From Nephrocerus scutellatus (taxonomy: Eukaryota; Arthropoda; Insecta; Diptera; Pipunculidae): 64,000 nucleotides of DNA. Below are positions 46,401 to 55,589 of the stretch, piece by piece. The DNA lies in contig OX352763.1 in the NCBI GenBank assembly GCA_947095585.1, forward strand, positions 109,223,908 through 109,287,907. Reading direction: 5' to 3'. Position numbers and translations under genes: made by a program. The notes under the pieces were generated by a model. That model saw nothing but the letters and a program-made list of their open reading frames with translations, had not been told where the DNA came from and did not search any database. Position 1 is the first letter of the stretch, and the number at the start of each line of letters is the position of its first letter.

Positions 46401-48948
46401 AATTATTTTGAAGCAAACAATTTTGAATTAACGAATAAATAATCGGAGTCAAAGCTGACATATGTGCCATTAAGTAAGGGCTGTCAAAAGAAGGATCAAA
46501 AACAAAAAACAGCTGTCACGACACAACCAACAGCATCAAAAATGGTCGGATAAACTGAGAATGGTCGGATACAATTATTTTGAAGCAAACAATTTTAATT
46601 AACGAATAAATAATCGGAGTCAAAGCTGACATAAGTGCCATTAAGTAAGGGCTGTCAAAAGAGGGATCAAAAACAAAAACAGCTGTCACAACACAATCAA
46701 CAGCATCGAAAATGGTCGGATAAACTGAGGATTGTCGGATAAAATTATTTTGAAGCAAATATTTTTGAATTAGCGAATAAATATTGGGAGTCAAAGCTGA
46801 CATAAGTGCCATTAAGTAAGGGCTGTCGAAAGAGGGATCAAAAACAAAAACAGCTGTCACGACACAACCAACAGCATCGAAAATGGTCGGATAAACTGAG
46901 AATGGTCGGATACAATTATTTTGAAGCAAACAATTTTCAATTAACGAATAAATAATCGGAGTCAAAGCTGACATAAGTGCCATTAAGTAAGGGCTGTCGA
47001 AAGAGGGATCAAAAACAAAAAACAGCTGTCACGACACAACCAACAGCATCAAAAATGGTCGGATAAACTGAGAATGGTCGGATAAAATTATTTTGAAGCA
47101 AATATTTTTGAATTAGCGAATAAATATTGGGAGTCAAAGCTGACATAAGTGCCATTAAGTAAGGGCTGTCAAAAGAGGGATCAAAAACAAAAACAGCTGT
47201 CACGACACAACCAAGAGCATCGAAAATGGTCGGATAAACTGAGAATGGTCGGAGGTATTCTAGAAGTCCACACCTTTCGAGCGGCCAACATTTACTCGAA
47301 ATACTACCAACAGCCAAGGTCCGATTACGAATATCCCAAATGCTACAGTAGCTCTGAACGAACGAATTGTGTATCAATAAAGTTTGCGGCTAAGGTTATA
47401 CGCTCAGCGGATTTATACCTTTTCGTGAACATATTACGATTTTGTATATCAGACTACCAAAAAAGCCAATCCAACAAAACTTACCCCTATTTTGCAAGAA
47501 GAGCATCGCCTGTCGCATAACTGAGGTCGCCATTACAGCATCGACAAAATCGTTTTCCTCTCTACGCTCATTTGGCGTGACATACTCATTGGTCAGTGTA
47601 TCCATTTCGTAATTGTTGAAAAGTAGACGCAGCTTGGCAATAGTCGGGGTTTCCAAAGCCTTTTCATCTACTTGCAACAGCCTGGATGTATACATTAGAA
47701 GAGTTAAGGAGGAATCTGACACTGATCACTCATAAATATAACATTCATAAGACTTACGGTTGTGGCGCCTCATCAGTGGAATCAATCGAACGTGTCTTTC
47801 CCTGCGGATTAAATTGAATGAGATTTATTTGATGGTTGACTTCTTTAGTGTAGAGATTTTCAGTGACTGCACGAATCTCGTCATCAGTAGCAAAAGATTT
47901 GACGGTCGTTGAAACACCCGGTCTAGTTGTAGTTGTGCTGGCTGGAACATGTGGAACAAAAGCAACACCACCGGCCGGAGTTGAAGGGGATGATGGAGGA
48001 GTTCTTGTTGTTGTTCGCGGAGGTGTAATGGAGCCAGCAGGGAATGCCGGAGCGGGCACTGCACTGCCTGGTGGAGTTTTAGGTGTGGGAAGTGGTGGGA
48101 AATCTTCCTTCATTGATGGTCTTCTCGGTGGTGGAAGTGCTGGGAAATCTTCTTTGGACTGTTGGGCTGGCTTCTTTGTTGTTGCGAGAGTTGGCATAGA
48201 AATACCAAAGTCATCCTCAGGTTTAGCCAATGAGGCCTTTGGTCGGATGGTGGTTGTAGTTGTAGTAGAGGTAGTAGAAGGAGTCAATGGGGAAAGATGG
48301 CCTCCAGCTCCATTCTGTGGACGAGCACCAGATCGTGGAGGAACTGTTGGACCAGCTCCACCACCACCACCGTAGCTCAAGTCAAATCCAGATGGCTGTG
48401 GTTTTTGTGGCCGATATGGTGAGAAACCTGGTGGCATATTTGGCCCAGAATTTGGGACGCTAGCTCCAAATGCGGGACGACTTGGAGTAGGACTCGAAAT
48501 AGGCTTTTGCGTTGGATGGAATTGCGGTTGTGGCTTTGGTTCAACCGGAGATGGTGGTACCGGCAGCATTGGAGCTAAAGATGGCACGTGAAGGGGTGAA
48601 ATGGTGGTTGTCGTTGTCGTCGTAGTAACAGCAACTGGCACACCCTTTGGAGCATTTTCTACTACCTGCGGCACCGGTGTCGTCGTTTTCGAGCGACCAA
48701 ACAAACGACCGAAAAATCCGGGTTTCTTTGTTGTTGGCTCATCTCCGTTGACTACTTCATCAGTTTGTTTTTGGCTTTCTATCAAGAAACAAAAAAAACC
48801 AACCAATTACACAACGACAACCGTTTCTCCCACCGACGGGAATTCGCATTCTCAATTTATTCATAATCTCACCTGCAACATGACAATGAGACACCAGAAA
48901 AATCAGCGAAATCGCGAGAAGCGCTTTATTAGAGAGCGTGATGCGCAT
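40176..48948 (-). CDS. EndoU: EndoU: secreted poly(U)-specific endoribonuclease (five exons)
   Basis: Joined exons 48948-48873, 48778-47758, 47681-47485, 40711-40479 and 40409-40176 total 1761 nt (586 aa), in frame throughout with GT/AG introns. Residues 1-25 are a signal peptide (MRITLSNKALLAISLIFLVS...), so the protein should enter the secretory pathway. Residues ~40-340 are a Pro/Thr/Ser-rich low-complexity spacer. The rest is an XendoU domain: KELWFTQYSRGSG, GFEHVFVNEVKNG (His467), GLHNWVYFYEEEKAGKLDYK (His482), KPVNTLFVGTSPELELALYT (Lys525) and YSWRYRGKNLIGSAYPEI. By my count the two His and one Lys fit the family's catalytic triad; the family cleaves RNA at uridines, leaving 2',3'-cyclic phosphate. 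The length and Pro-rich spacer fit Drosophila CG2145 as I recall it. Intron 3 (47484-40712, 6773 bp) is loaded with repeats and transposons; the other introns are 69-94 bp. The gene looks intact. Confidence 0.93.
40479..40711 (-). CDS. EndoU: EndoU exon 4 (catalytic His residues)
   Basis: Begins GLVSPDPKTHRDLVKELWFT after acceptor CCAATTTCAG and carries both catalytic His (FEHVF, GLHNW). It ends ...KVDLGD in phase 0 at donor GTAAGA. Confidence 0.92.
41085..41560 (+). mobile_element. LOA-clade LINE C-terminal fragment in EndoU intron 3
   Basis: Pieces read SSAKYLGVILDKKLSC, EACVAFYANSKAIGR, PRMALWLYTA, VGITGALGSCPTEALNIILH and LLLPDLFIKYVAGC, the thumb/connection segment of a LOA-type RT in sense orientation on the plus strand (antisense to EndoU). 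Frameshifted. Confidence 0.75.
41912..42960 (+). mobile_element. Second DD41D-like transposase, internally deleted, 3' terminal repeat kept
   Basis: The 242-aa frame MSRLTLQQKWEMLEIYFHNK ... ENISAVAKNVRQRPRTSIRH ... IIFSDEAHFHIGGFVNKQNC, RIWESENPQ and GGIFGPYFFEDEAGG covers HTH and the first catalytic Asp. The part holding the second Asp is deleted; after frameshifts, residues like SCDLTPLDFYLCGAVKDKCY follow near 42660-42715. A terminal sequence ending TTATTTGGACACCCTTTA lies near 42938-42955. No matching 5' terminus is visible upstream of 41912. It is antisense to EndoU inside intron 3 and only distantly similar to the 25.7-kb copy. Confidence 0.82.
43200..44125 (+). mobile_element. Jockey-clade LINE relic in EndoU intron 3
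   Basis: Across frameshifts the plus strand gives LASHLAASFTLPDGTFLPPV, VVPRNWKTAFIQPVPKR, SNYLSDRSIQRF, SAGIPQGSI-YPTLFLIFI, SFADDSTLSFSYEFAL and DLATIYNAYIRPKLEYNSIV. These are linker, palm and thumb of the same Jockey type that seeded the array at 22236 (SFADDSTLSFS). Strongly degraded. Confidence 0.8.
44130..44770. repeat. G+T-rich satellite, inverse of the CTCAAGACC satellite
   Basis: Short units based on GGGTCTTTTGGAG and GGTATTTTGG. It is the reverse complement of the class at 160-640 and 50255-51725, here inside EndoU intron 3. ORFs such as 44215-44442 (Phe/Gly/Val-rich) are compositional. Confidence 0.8.
44878..44978. repeat. Perfect 15-bp inverted repeat, 71-bp spacer
   Basis: AAGCGAAATAGGGGC (44878-44892) and GCCCCTATTTCGCTT (44964-44978) are exact inverse copies. 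This may be a hairpin or the ends of a very small element. Confidence 0.7.
45515..47255. repeat. 171-bp satellite with four-monomer higher-order repeat, EndoU intron 3
   Basis: AGCTGT anchors lie at 45519, 45691, 45844, 46015, 46186, 46358, 46511, 46681, 46852, 47024 and 47195. Spacings are 172,153,171,171 then 172,153,170,171 then 172,171, so the array repeats every ~667 bp. Diagnostic variants confirm it: AATAATCGTAGGC occurs only in the monomers after 45519 and 46186, and AGCTGTAGCGACAC only at 45691 and 46358. The array ends about 230 bp from the exon 3 donor. Minus-strand ORFs up to 213 aa arise because 171 and 153 are multiples of 3. Confidence 0.95.
47485..47681 (-). CDS. EndoU: EndoU exon 3 (start of nuclease domain)
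   Basis: Encodes LLQVDEKALETPTIAKLRLL, FNNYEMDTLTNEYVTPNERR and EENDFVDAVMATSVMRQAML, the N-terminal lobe of the XendoU domain. Acceptor ...CATCCAG, donor GTAAGT, leaving phase 1 into the 6.8-kb intron. Confidence 0.92.
47758..48778 (-). CDS. EndoU: EndoU exon 2 (Pro/Thr-rich spacer)
   Basis: Starts after acceptor TTTCTTGATAG with ESQKQTDEVVNGDEPTTKKP, contains GFFGRLFGRS, Thr runs, YGGGGGAG and repeated KEDFPALPPPRRPS / KEDFPPLPTP elements. It ends at ...STDEAPQP in phase 2 before GTAAGT. Antisense ORFs at 47863-48375 and 48601-48957 are shadows of its low complexity. Confidence 0.92.
48873..48948 (-). CDS. EndoU: EndoU exon 1 (signal peptide)
   Basis: Encodes 25 residues of signal peptide plus the first base of codon 26; the donor is GTGAGA. 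An upstream in-frame ATG at 49104 is rejected: it precedes the predicted transcription start at 49096, and the peptide from 48948 is an ideal signal sequence. Confidence 0.88.
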
Positions 48949-49064
48949 ATTGAATAAATTGCTTAAGATTTTAGTTTGATAGCGAAACGAAAAAAAAAAC
49001 CTAAATTGACATACCGTCGAGTAACCAAAAAAAAAAGTGATCGCGTAATAGAGAGCTAGCTCGC

Positions 49065-49098
49065 GATCCGACGCAATTGAAACTCGCAAAGTGACTGA
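49065..49098 (-). promoter_or_regulatory. EndoU core promoter: Inr + DPE
   Basis: On the minus strand TCAGTC gives an Inr with +1 A at 49096. GGATC lies at +28 to +32 (49069-49065), the exact distance and sequence class (R-G-W-Y-V) of the fly downstream promoter element. No TATA box is evident. The predicted 5' UTR is 147 nt. Confidence 0.7.
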
Positions 49099-49109
49099 AT
49101 TCATGAATT

Positions 49110-50250
49110 CAATGGATGACTATCGTCCGGCCTCTAGCAGCTATTGAGCTCTGAGTCGGACGTTCGACTTCAGTTTCTTGTTTAACAGAACAGATCAATC
49201 AAGATCTGTCGTCGTTCATTCGTCTGTCTCTGTGTCTGTCTGTTTCGAACTTGAACCAGTTTCGCTCTCATTTACTTTTACGAGTAGAGCTTCCAGTGCC
49301 ACTGGACAGAGTGATCGAGAAGTGTGAAGCTATGTGGATGCTCAGGCCCCACCTAAAGGAAAAATTAATTGTGTGAAGAATTTCTTAGCTATTCATAATA
49401 TGATGTGGTTGGCGTTAGTTCAAGCTCCACTCAGGAGCTACACCTTGCAGACAAATGTTATTGCATTCAATCTTAAGAAAGTATGGTAGGCGAGGATCTC
49501 TAATTTTTCGGTTCGTTTTTGAATTAGCGGTTATTTCGCTGCTCATAGCTCTAATGTCATCTGTCAAGTGACAGTATTATATTACCGGTGAGTCAGTTGC
49601 CGAAACTTTCCGAAAATTGCGTACAAATTGGTACATATTGGTAGAATTAAAGCGCCAACTGAGAACAGTGTGAGGAAATTTGTGAATAAAGTTCCTTCGA
49701 CTGGCATGTTAGTTAGTTGTGACTATTATTTAATAAAAAGGTAGGTTGGCATATCGCCTTAAAGTGGAAAACGTCGTCTTTTTATTGTTGTTACACAGAT
49801 CGCAAAGAATTGGCAGCTCTGGGCGATGGGGAATAAAATTAAATGTGATCAGCTCACCTCTTACTTTCTATTTTAGGCTTATTTTGTAGGTTTAGTTGCA
49901 GTTTCATCTTGTAGGTTATATCTAAGTTGCGAGTAATATATTCTAAGTTATTAGGAACGTGGCTTACGTATCTGTGGCATCTATCTCGTCTGATTAATGA
50001 CATTAGCTCGTAAAATTAAATTCCAAGCTTGTACACACATCCTCAGTTGCTAATCTAAGACTGAAGCCACATTGAGTTGCTAAACGTTCCCAAATTTGAT
50101 AAAGATTACCGCTTCTTTAAATAATGTGATTGAGTACCAACTTAGGCATCCTACCTTGTCGCTTACTTAAACTATGTATTCAAAGTGCAGTCGTAAAGCA
50201 TCCAGGAAAAGAGAAAGTACCCCAGTCTCTTTGAACAACATATAATTAGG
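49110..50250. other. Upstream of EndoU; no other gene recognised
   Basis: Apart from the EndoU promoter at its start, neither strand has recognisable coding sequence here. Confidence 0.5.
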
Positions 50251-50254
50251 CGTG

Positions 50255-51725
50255 TTGTTAGACTACCTGAAGACTCTCTCAAGATCACCTCAATACCCCG
50301 TTAAGACCACGTTACTACCCCCATCAATACTTCCTCAAGACCCCCTCAAACCCCTTAAAGTTTCCCTTAAGAACCAATCAAAACAGTCTCAAGACCACCT
50401 AAAAACCACCTTAAGGTTCCACTTACGACCCATTTAAAAAAACCTCAAGATCTCTTCAAAACCTTTTTCATATCCCGTCAAGACACCACTCATGACCCTC
50501 TCAAAAACCCATCAAGACCACCTAAAGATTACCTCAAGACCCACTAAATATCCTCACAAATCCTCGAGACCACTTCAAGACTACTTAAAGACTCCCCCTT
50601 AGACCCCCTTAAGACTCCACTCACGACCCTCTCAGAACCCCCTCAAAACAGTCTCAAGACCACCTAAAAACCACCTTTAGGTTCCACTTACGTCCCATAA
50701 ACTTTTTCATATCCCCTCAATTCACCACTCACCACCACCCTCTCAAGAACCCATCAAGACCCACTCAATATCCTCACAAATCCTCGAAACACCTTCAAGA
50801 CTATTTAAAGACTCCCTAAGACCCCCTTAAGACTCCACTCACGACCCTCTAAGAACCCCATCAAGCCCACCTCAAGACCACCTAAGAACCCCTCAAAACC
50901 CCATCAAGACTCTGCTTAAGATTCACTTAAAAAACCCCCAATACCCACTCAATACCATCTCAAACCCCCTCAAGTTCCGTTGTAAACCCCCTTAAGACCC
51001 CCAAAAAAATCCTCTTAAGACTCTACTCAAGACACTTCCAAAATCCCCTCAAGATCCCCTCAAGACCACCTAAAGACCCCCTCAAGGCCCTCCTCAAAAT
51101 CCTCACAAAACCCCCTCGTGACCCCTTTCAAGACTACCTAAAGACTCCCTCAAGATCACCTCAATACCCCGTTAAGACCACGTTACTACCCCCATAAATA
51201 CTCTCTAAAGACCATTTCAAATTCCTTAAAGTTTCTCTTAAGACCCCTCAAAACAGTCTCAAGACCACCTAAAAAACCACTTAGGTTTCCACTCACGACT
51301 ATCTTAAGTTCCACTCAATAACTCCTTAAGACTCTTTCAATATCCTCTGAAGATCCAATCAGAACTCCCTCAAGAAATCTCTCAAAACCCCCTCAAGACT
51401 CCCTCAAGACAACGTTACGACCCCTTTCAGGACCCCACCCAAGGCTCTCTCAAACTCCCTAAAGACTATTTAAAGACTCCCTCAAACCGCCCTCAAGCCG
51501 TTAATACCACCCTCAAGACCAACTTCAAGATCCTTCAAGAACCCCCTCAAGACCCCCTCAAGACCCACTCAAGTTCACCCTCAAGACCGCCTCAAGTAAC
51601 CCCTTTAATACTCTCTTAACATCATCTCAAGAAGTCCTCAAAACTACCCCAAAAGCCAATCAACATCCCACTCAAAACCCTCTTTAAACCCCTCAAGACC
51701 AACAAAACACCCCCAAGAAAAGTAT
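50255..51725. repeat. C+A-rich degenerate satellite (CTCAAGACC type), main array
   Basis: About 1.5 kb of imperfect units (CTCAAGACC, CCACCTAAAGACTCCCTC) with some longer internal duplications: a segment with TCACCTCAATACCCCGTTAA and ACCACGTTACTACCCCCAT occurs at about 50285 and again at about 51155. Confidence 0.85.
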
Positions 51726-51729
51726 TAAC

Positions 51730-53085
51730 TCAAAAACGCGTACGAGACTTACTCTCAGATTTGGAAGGAAAAAAGCGTAACAGAATGACATATAAACCGA
51801 CAGAAAGACGGAAAGACAGACACAGGCAAGTTAATATAAAAGTATTTAAAAAAATAAATAAAAATCAATCCCATATAAGTGGTAACATATTTTTGGACTC
51901 CCCTGCATATATTTTTAAATTGGGCTATAAAAGTAATTTAATTTTTATATAGCTTCGTTTTTTTAGCTACGATCTTTTTCGGTTTTTCAAAATTTGCACC
52001 TATAAATAAAAACAAGTCCATAACTTATCGCAGTAAAATCAAAAAGTGTAAATCCGACAAATGTTTAGAATTCTTCAATGTCGGCTCAACTGATTGTTGG
52101 CATCATCATCACATCACGTTCATTTATTTCAGTAAATTAATAGAACAAAATATTTTTATTAAAAGAATAAAAAACACATTTTTATGTTTGTACGTCTATG
52201 TTCTGTTTTGTTATCAAAATTGTTTTCTTTTACAATTTCAGTTCTACGAATGTACATCTATCTCAAACTATGAGGGATGCTTTGCGCCACTGTCTAGAAT
52301 CTTATCTGACAATAAACAAAAAAGAGAGGGCATGAGGTTAGCTTGTTGCTTAACTTTTTAAATGATTAATATTTTTTTTTTTTAATTTTACTTTAATTTG
52401 GACATAGACAAGATGGATGTGTTATTGATTGAGTAACAGCAATGACTTGCTATGCTATGGCGGGTACTGAACGATGGCTAAGAACAAAAGTTGTAGTTTA
52501 CTTACATTCACATACTCATAAACATTGTGATGTGACCTACAACTTGGCGGAATTCCCAGTTATGTTAAAGAATAATTAAAAGCGGTCTTACTGCACTGCA
52601 GAACGTTAGATATTTCAAGTGGAAAAAAAGTTAGAAAAGAAGTTAGAGGGGCGGCCTCATCGTAGATGGCGCCATTGAAGAGTTTCCGGAATAGTTCTTC
52701 CTCACATATACGGGGTCAAAAATTCTCAGTTGGACTTTTCTCTCAAATGCGGCTAAGGGGTCAGAATGCTTTTTGCTAAGCTCATAAGCCTCGGATCTAT
52801 ATTTAAGTACAAATATATGTCCATTGTCTTACCCACCAGCAACTTGGATTTTATGGTTAAATTCCTGGAAGAGTCTTGACAGACTAGATTATCTTTGATG
52901 GCAACCGTGCGCGTATTTCTGGTTTTCAGCTTTTATTAATACGCACCGCCCATAATGGGACAAACACTATAAGGGGATTTGTGTTACCGACCTTTGCTGT
53001 TGACTGCGATAGTTCTGGCATAGACTTCAGCCTCCTGCGCTTCTCTAGACTCTAGAGTGTAGGTTAGCTAGTTATCAGGTTATAC
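51730..53085. other. No recognisable gene
   Basis: 51760-51840 may be a decayed head of the GGTC element in minus orientation (GACAGACACAGGCAAGTTAATATA). The remainder is AT-rich without recognisable coding sequence. Confidence 0.4.
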
Positions 53086-53089
53086 GACC

Positions 53090-53960
53090 ATAGCACATTT
53101 TTTTATATAAAGGGGTTTGCAATCTTATAATGCTAGGGTTTAGCACAGCGTGGGCGTTAAGGTTTAGGAAGAGAACAGGAGGAGACGTCTGTGAGTCCTT
53201 GAATACCTGAAGATCATAGCGATGTGGAAATACAGACCATGGCAGATTATTCTGCATACGTATTGTACGGCTGATGAACGAACCTCTGATCTTAGCTGTA
53301 CGTCCGAAGATGGGCTTGAGGGTAAACTGATGAGCATTTAGAGCGCCATGAGTATTGCGATTGAATTCAAGGAGAGGTGGCATGCAACTGGCTATTTTTC
53401 TCTTGAGCACCGCTGGTGGAAGAAGCGATAAAACAGAGGCAAGTAGGAAACCTTTCTGCGGTGTTTAAGCGAATCTATTGACTTCGCAATATTAACGTCA
53501 CCGATAAGTTTTCTAGCTCTAGTTTTCTAGGTAGCACCTGACCATATATGACAATTGTATTCAAGTTTGGGGAGAATGAACGCCTTGTAGATGGTAGCCA
53601 GATCACAGGGAGTGAAATATTTGTTGCAGCTTATGACAAATCCTAAACATTTCACAGCATTTTTGGTGATGGCGAATATGTGGTCGTTTCAACGAAGCTT
53701 TCGTTGACGCACATACCGAGAATTGCGAATCTATGCAAGTGCCATTCATGGATAATGGTTATCGAATAAATATTCGTGTGGACGAGAGGAGTCAGCTTTG
53801 TGTTTTGGAAGCGTTAGATTCTACTCTATTATCTTCTCCCCATTTTATAAAGCTATCCAGTTTGGAATTTATTGTGCTGAGCATACGTAAGTGTTTGAGT
53901 TCTACATGTGATGGGAAGGGATGTTCCTCAAGCTTATATGAGAAGCTCAAAGTGATGTCA
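53090..53960 (-). mobile_element. Jockey-clade LINE 3' half (C-terminus)
   Basis: On the minus strand: a SFADD-like region and SKLDSFIKWGE, then RNSRYVRQRKLRWNDHIFAI, TKNAVKCLGFVISCNKYFTP, CDLATIYKAFILPKLEYNCH, KHRRKVSYLPLFYRFFHQRC, and an open frame (53410-53075) with THGALNAHQFTLKPIFGRTA, SFISRTIRMQNNLPWSVFPH and RYDLQVFKDS. This is the thumb and conserved C-terminus of a Jockey LINE, best preserved at its end. Confidence 0.85.
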
Positions 53961-54480
53961 TCGGCGAAAATAGATCAAAATTCTATTCAAAATTCTACTC
54001 AATTAAGAAGCAGCTCAAAATGATTAGCCGTGCTTTTAAAGACACAACCCACACAGCTTCACAAGACGTCTTTAAGAAATTGGAATTGTTAATAGAAGCT
54101 ACCAATAAATTGAACACACAATGTGATTACCTCCAGATGAGTATACCTCGTCCCAATCCACGCAATCATCACGTATCGGCGCCTTATCTCTTGACTGGAC
54201 TCATCTATCCGAAAACTTAAATGAAATAGTCCACAAATCCAATCACATCAACGCCGAACTCTCCGAAGCCCACTCCAGCCTTGGGGAAATTGCAGAAGAA
54301 ATTAAAATGCTATCTAGTAAGATCAACGTTGTTCCTAATTTAAGTCATCATAACTCTATAAATAACTTGTCTGTTCACGATGAACTTCATGATGTACTTA
54401 TTAACGTATCACCTAACCCAGCCGTGACTCATACTATCCCGTCTCTGACTATTACACCACACACCTCGGGTCTCAGGGCC
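53955..54480 (+). pseudogene. Unidentified coiled-coil-like coding remnant
   Basis: Two frames join into a plausible protein: KMISRAFKDTTHTASQDVFK, KLELLIEATNKLNTQCDYLQ, then (shifted near 54135) TSSQSTQSSRIGALSLDWTH, LSENLNEIVHKSNHINAELS, EAHSSLGEIAEEIKMLSSKI and HDELHDVLINV. The heptad-like, charged composition looks like real coding sequence, not a LINE RT. I do not recognise the family. It may be a retrocopy of a host gene or part of a mobile-element ORF. It lies between two antisense Jockey copies and runs into the inverted GGTC element. Confidence 0.4.
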
Positions 54481-54840
54481 CGATCACTCCAAAAAACTTT
54501 TGTCCATCAGTTATATACAAGTGTTTAAAATTTGAAGAAAATCTAATTTTTAAAAAATTTATATGGCCACCCCTCAAGGCCCATATACTACAAAAATTTT
54601 ACAAAAAGTTTTCTCCATGGGGATACACATGTGTGTAAAACTTGTAGAAAATCGGGTCAATTTATTAAAAATTAATAAGGGCACCAAAATTTCAAAAGAA
54701 AGTGTTGTCACCGGAAATAGACATGTGTACAAAATTGCAATAAAATCGGGTTTTGGGAAGTAGGTTAAAACTTGACCACAAGATCTGACCAACCAGCCAG
54801 CCAGCCAGCCAGCCAGACAGCCACGGGCACGCGAAGTTAA
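54460..54840 (-). repeat. GGTC-headed element, minus-strand copy
   Basis: Reading the minus strand from 54840: TTAACTTCGCGTGCCCGTGG, (CTGG)n, GGTCAGATCTTGTGGTC, AACCTACTTCC, CCCGATTTTATTGC, then monomers with ATGGAGAAAACTTTTTG and ATGGACAAAAG, GGGCCCTGAGACCCGAGG. Shares order and start with 38251. Confidence 0.82.
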
Positions 54841-54849
54841 TATAGAGAA

Positions 54850-55560
54850 TGAGTAATGAGTATTGGGAATAAAAGAGAGCCCTGTGGAATGCCAGAACTT
54901 AAGCGATAAATCCAAATACAAAACAACTTGGATTGAGCTGCCCAGAAGATAACATCTAATCTAATGAAGCAGTTTTTCATCGACTAAGCCCCACGCATTT
55001 TAGACAAACGAACTTGATGCCAGACTCTGTCAAATGCCTTGAAAATTTCGAGTACAATAACTTCGCTTACACCAAATCGATGAATACACTTGTTCCGCTG
55101 TACGGTGAGATATGCCATCAAATCACCAGTAGAACTTTGCCCACTAAGGATTTCGTTAGTTTCAAGATATTTCAAAAGCTGATAATTGATAAGCGTGCCA
55201 TGACCTCGTAAATAATGGTGGCAACTACTATGGGTCGGTATGAGGAAGGAGACGGCTTGCTTTTTTTTGGGTATAGACTGGAAGGCTATTTTCCAGAGTA
55301 GGAGTAGGAAAAAATTACGCAATGGTAATGCCAGCTTGTTAAGCTCTTCAGAACTAATAGGGAAATACCATCTGGCCCTGCAGATTTGGGAGCTCTAGCA
55401 ACTACATGAGTACGAATGTAAATCTGTCCCATAGAGTGTTTATTACTCTCTAATATCAATAAGCAATGCACAATCTGGAAGCGTGGAGCTAGCTGCAAAA
55501 TGCGCAGCAATAGATTGACCAAAAATGTTTACACTTTTTTGAGCATTGTATTTAGTATGT
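54850..55560 (-). mobile_element. Jockey-clade RT fragment
   Basis: The minus strand reads VVARAPKSAGPDGISLLVLK, LRGHGTLINYQLLKYLETNE, ILSGQSSTGDLMAYLTVQRN, VIVLEIFKAFDRVWHQVRLS, then a glycine-rich AGIPQ-like start is lost. Typical Jockey palm order (SAGPDGI ... D-I-x-KAFDRVWH) with frameshifts. Confidence 0.82.
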
Positions 55561-55589
55561 AGGCCAATTTATGTTCAATTTTATATCTC

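Noticed and set aside
45489..46983. Minus-strand ORFs of 126-213 aa with repeated FDPSFDSPYLMALMSA units
   Set aside because: They are the satellite read in frame: monomers of 171 and 153 bp are multiples of 3, and 172-bp monomers break them. The region lies in EndoU intron 3.
45515..47255. Relationship to primate alpha satellite because of the 171-bp monomer
   Set aside because: Length coincidence only; the sequence shows no resemblance that I can see.
47863..48375. 170-aa plus-strand ORF (also 48601-48957)
   Set aside because: Antisense shadow of the Pro/Thr-rich EndoU exon 2; composition Gly/Val-rich as expected from the complement.
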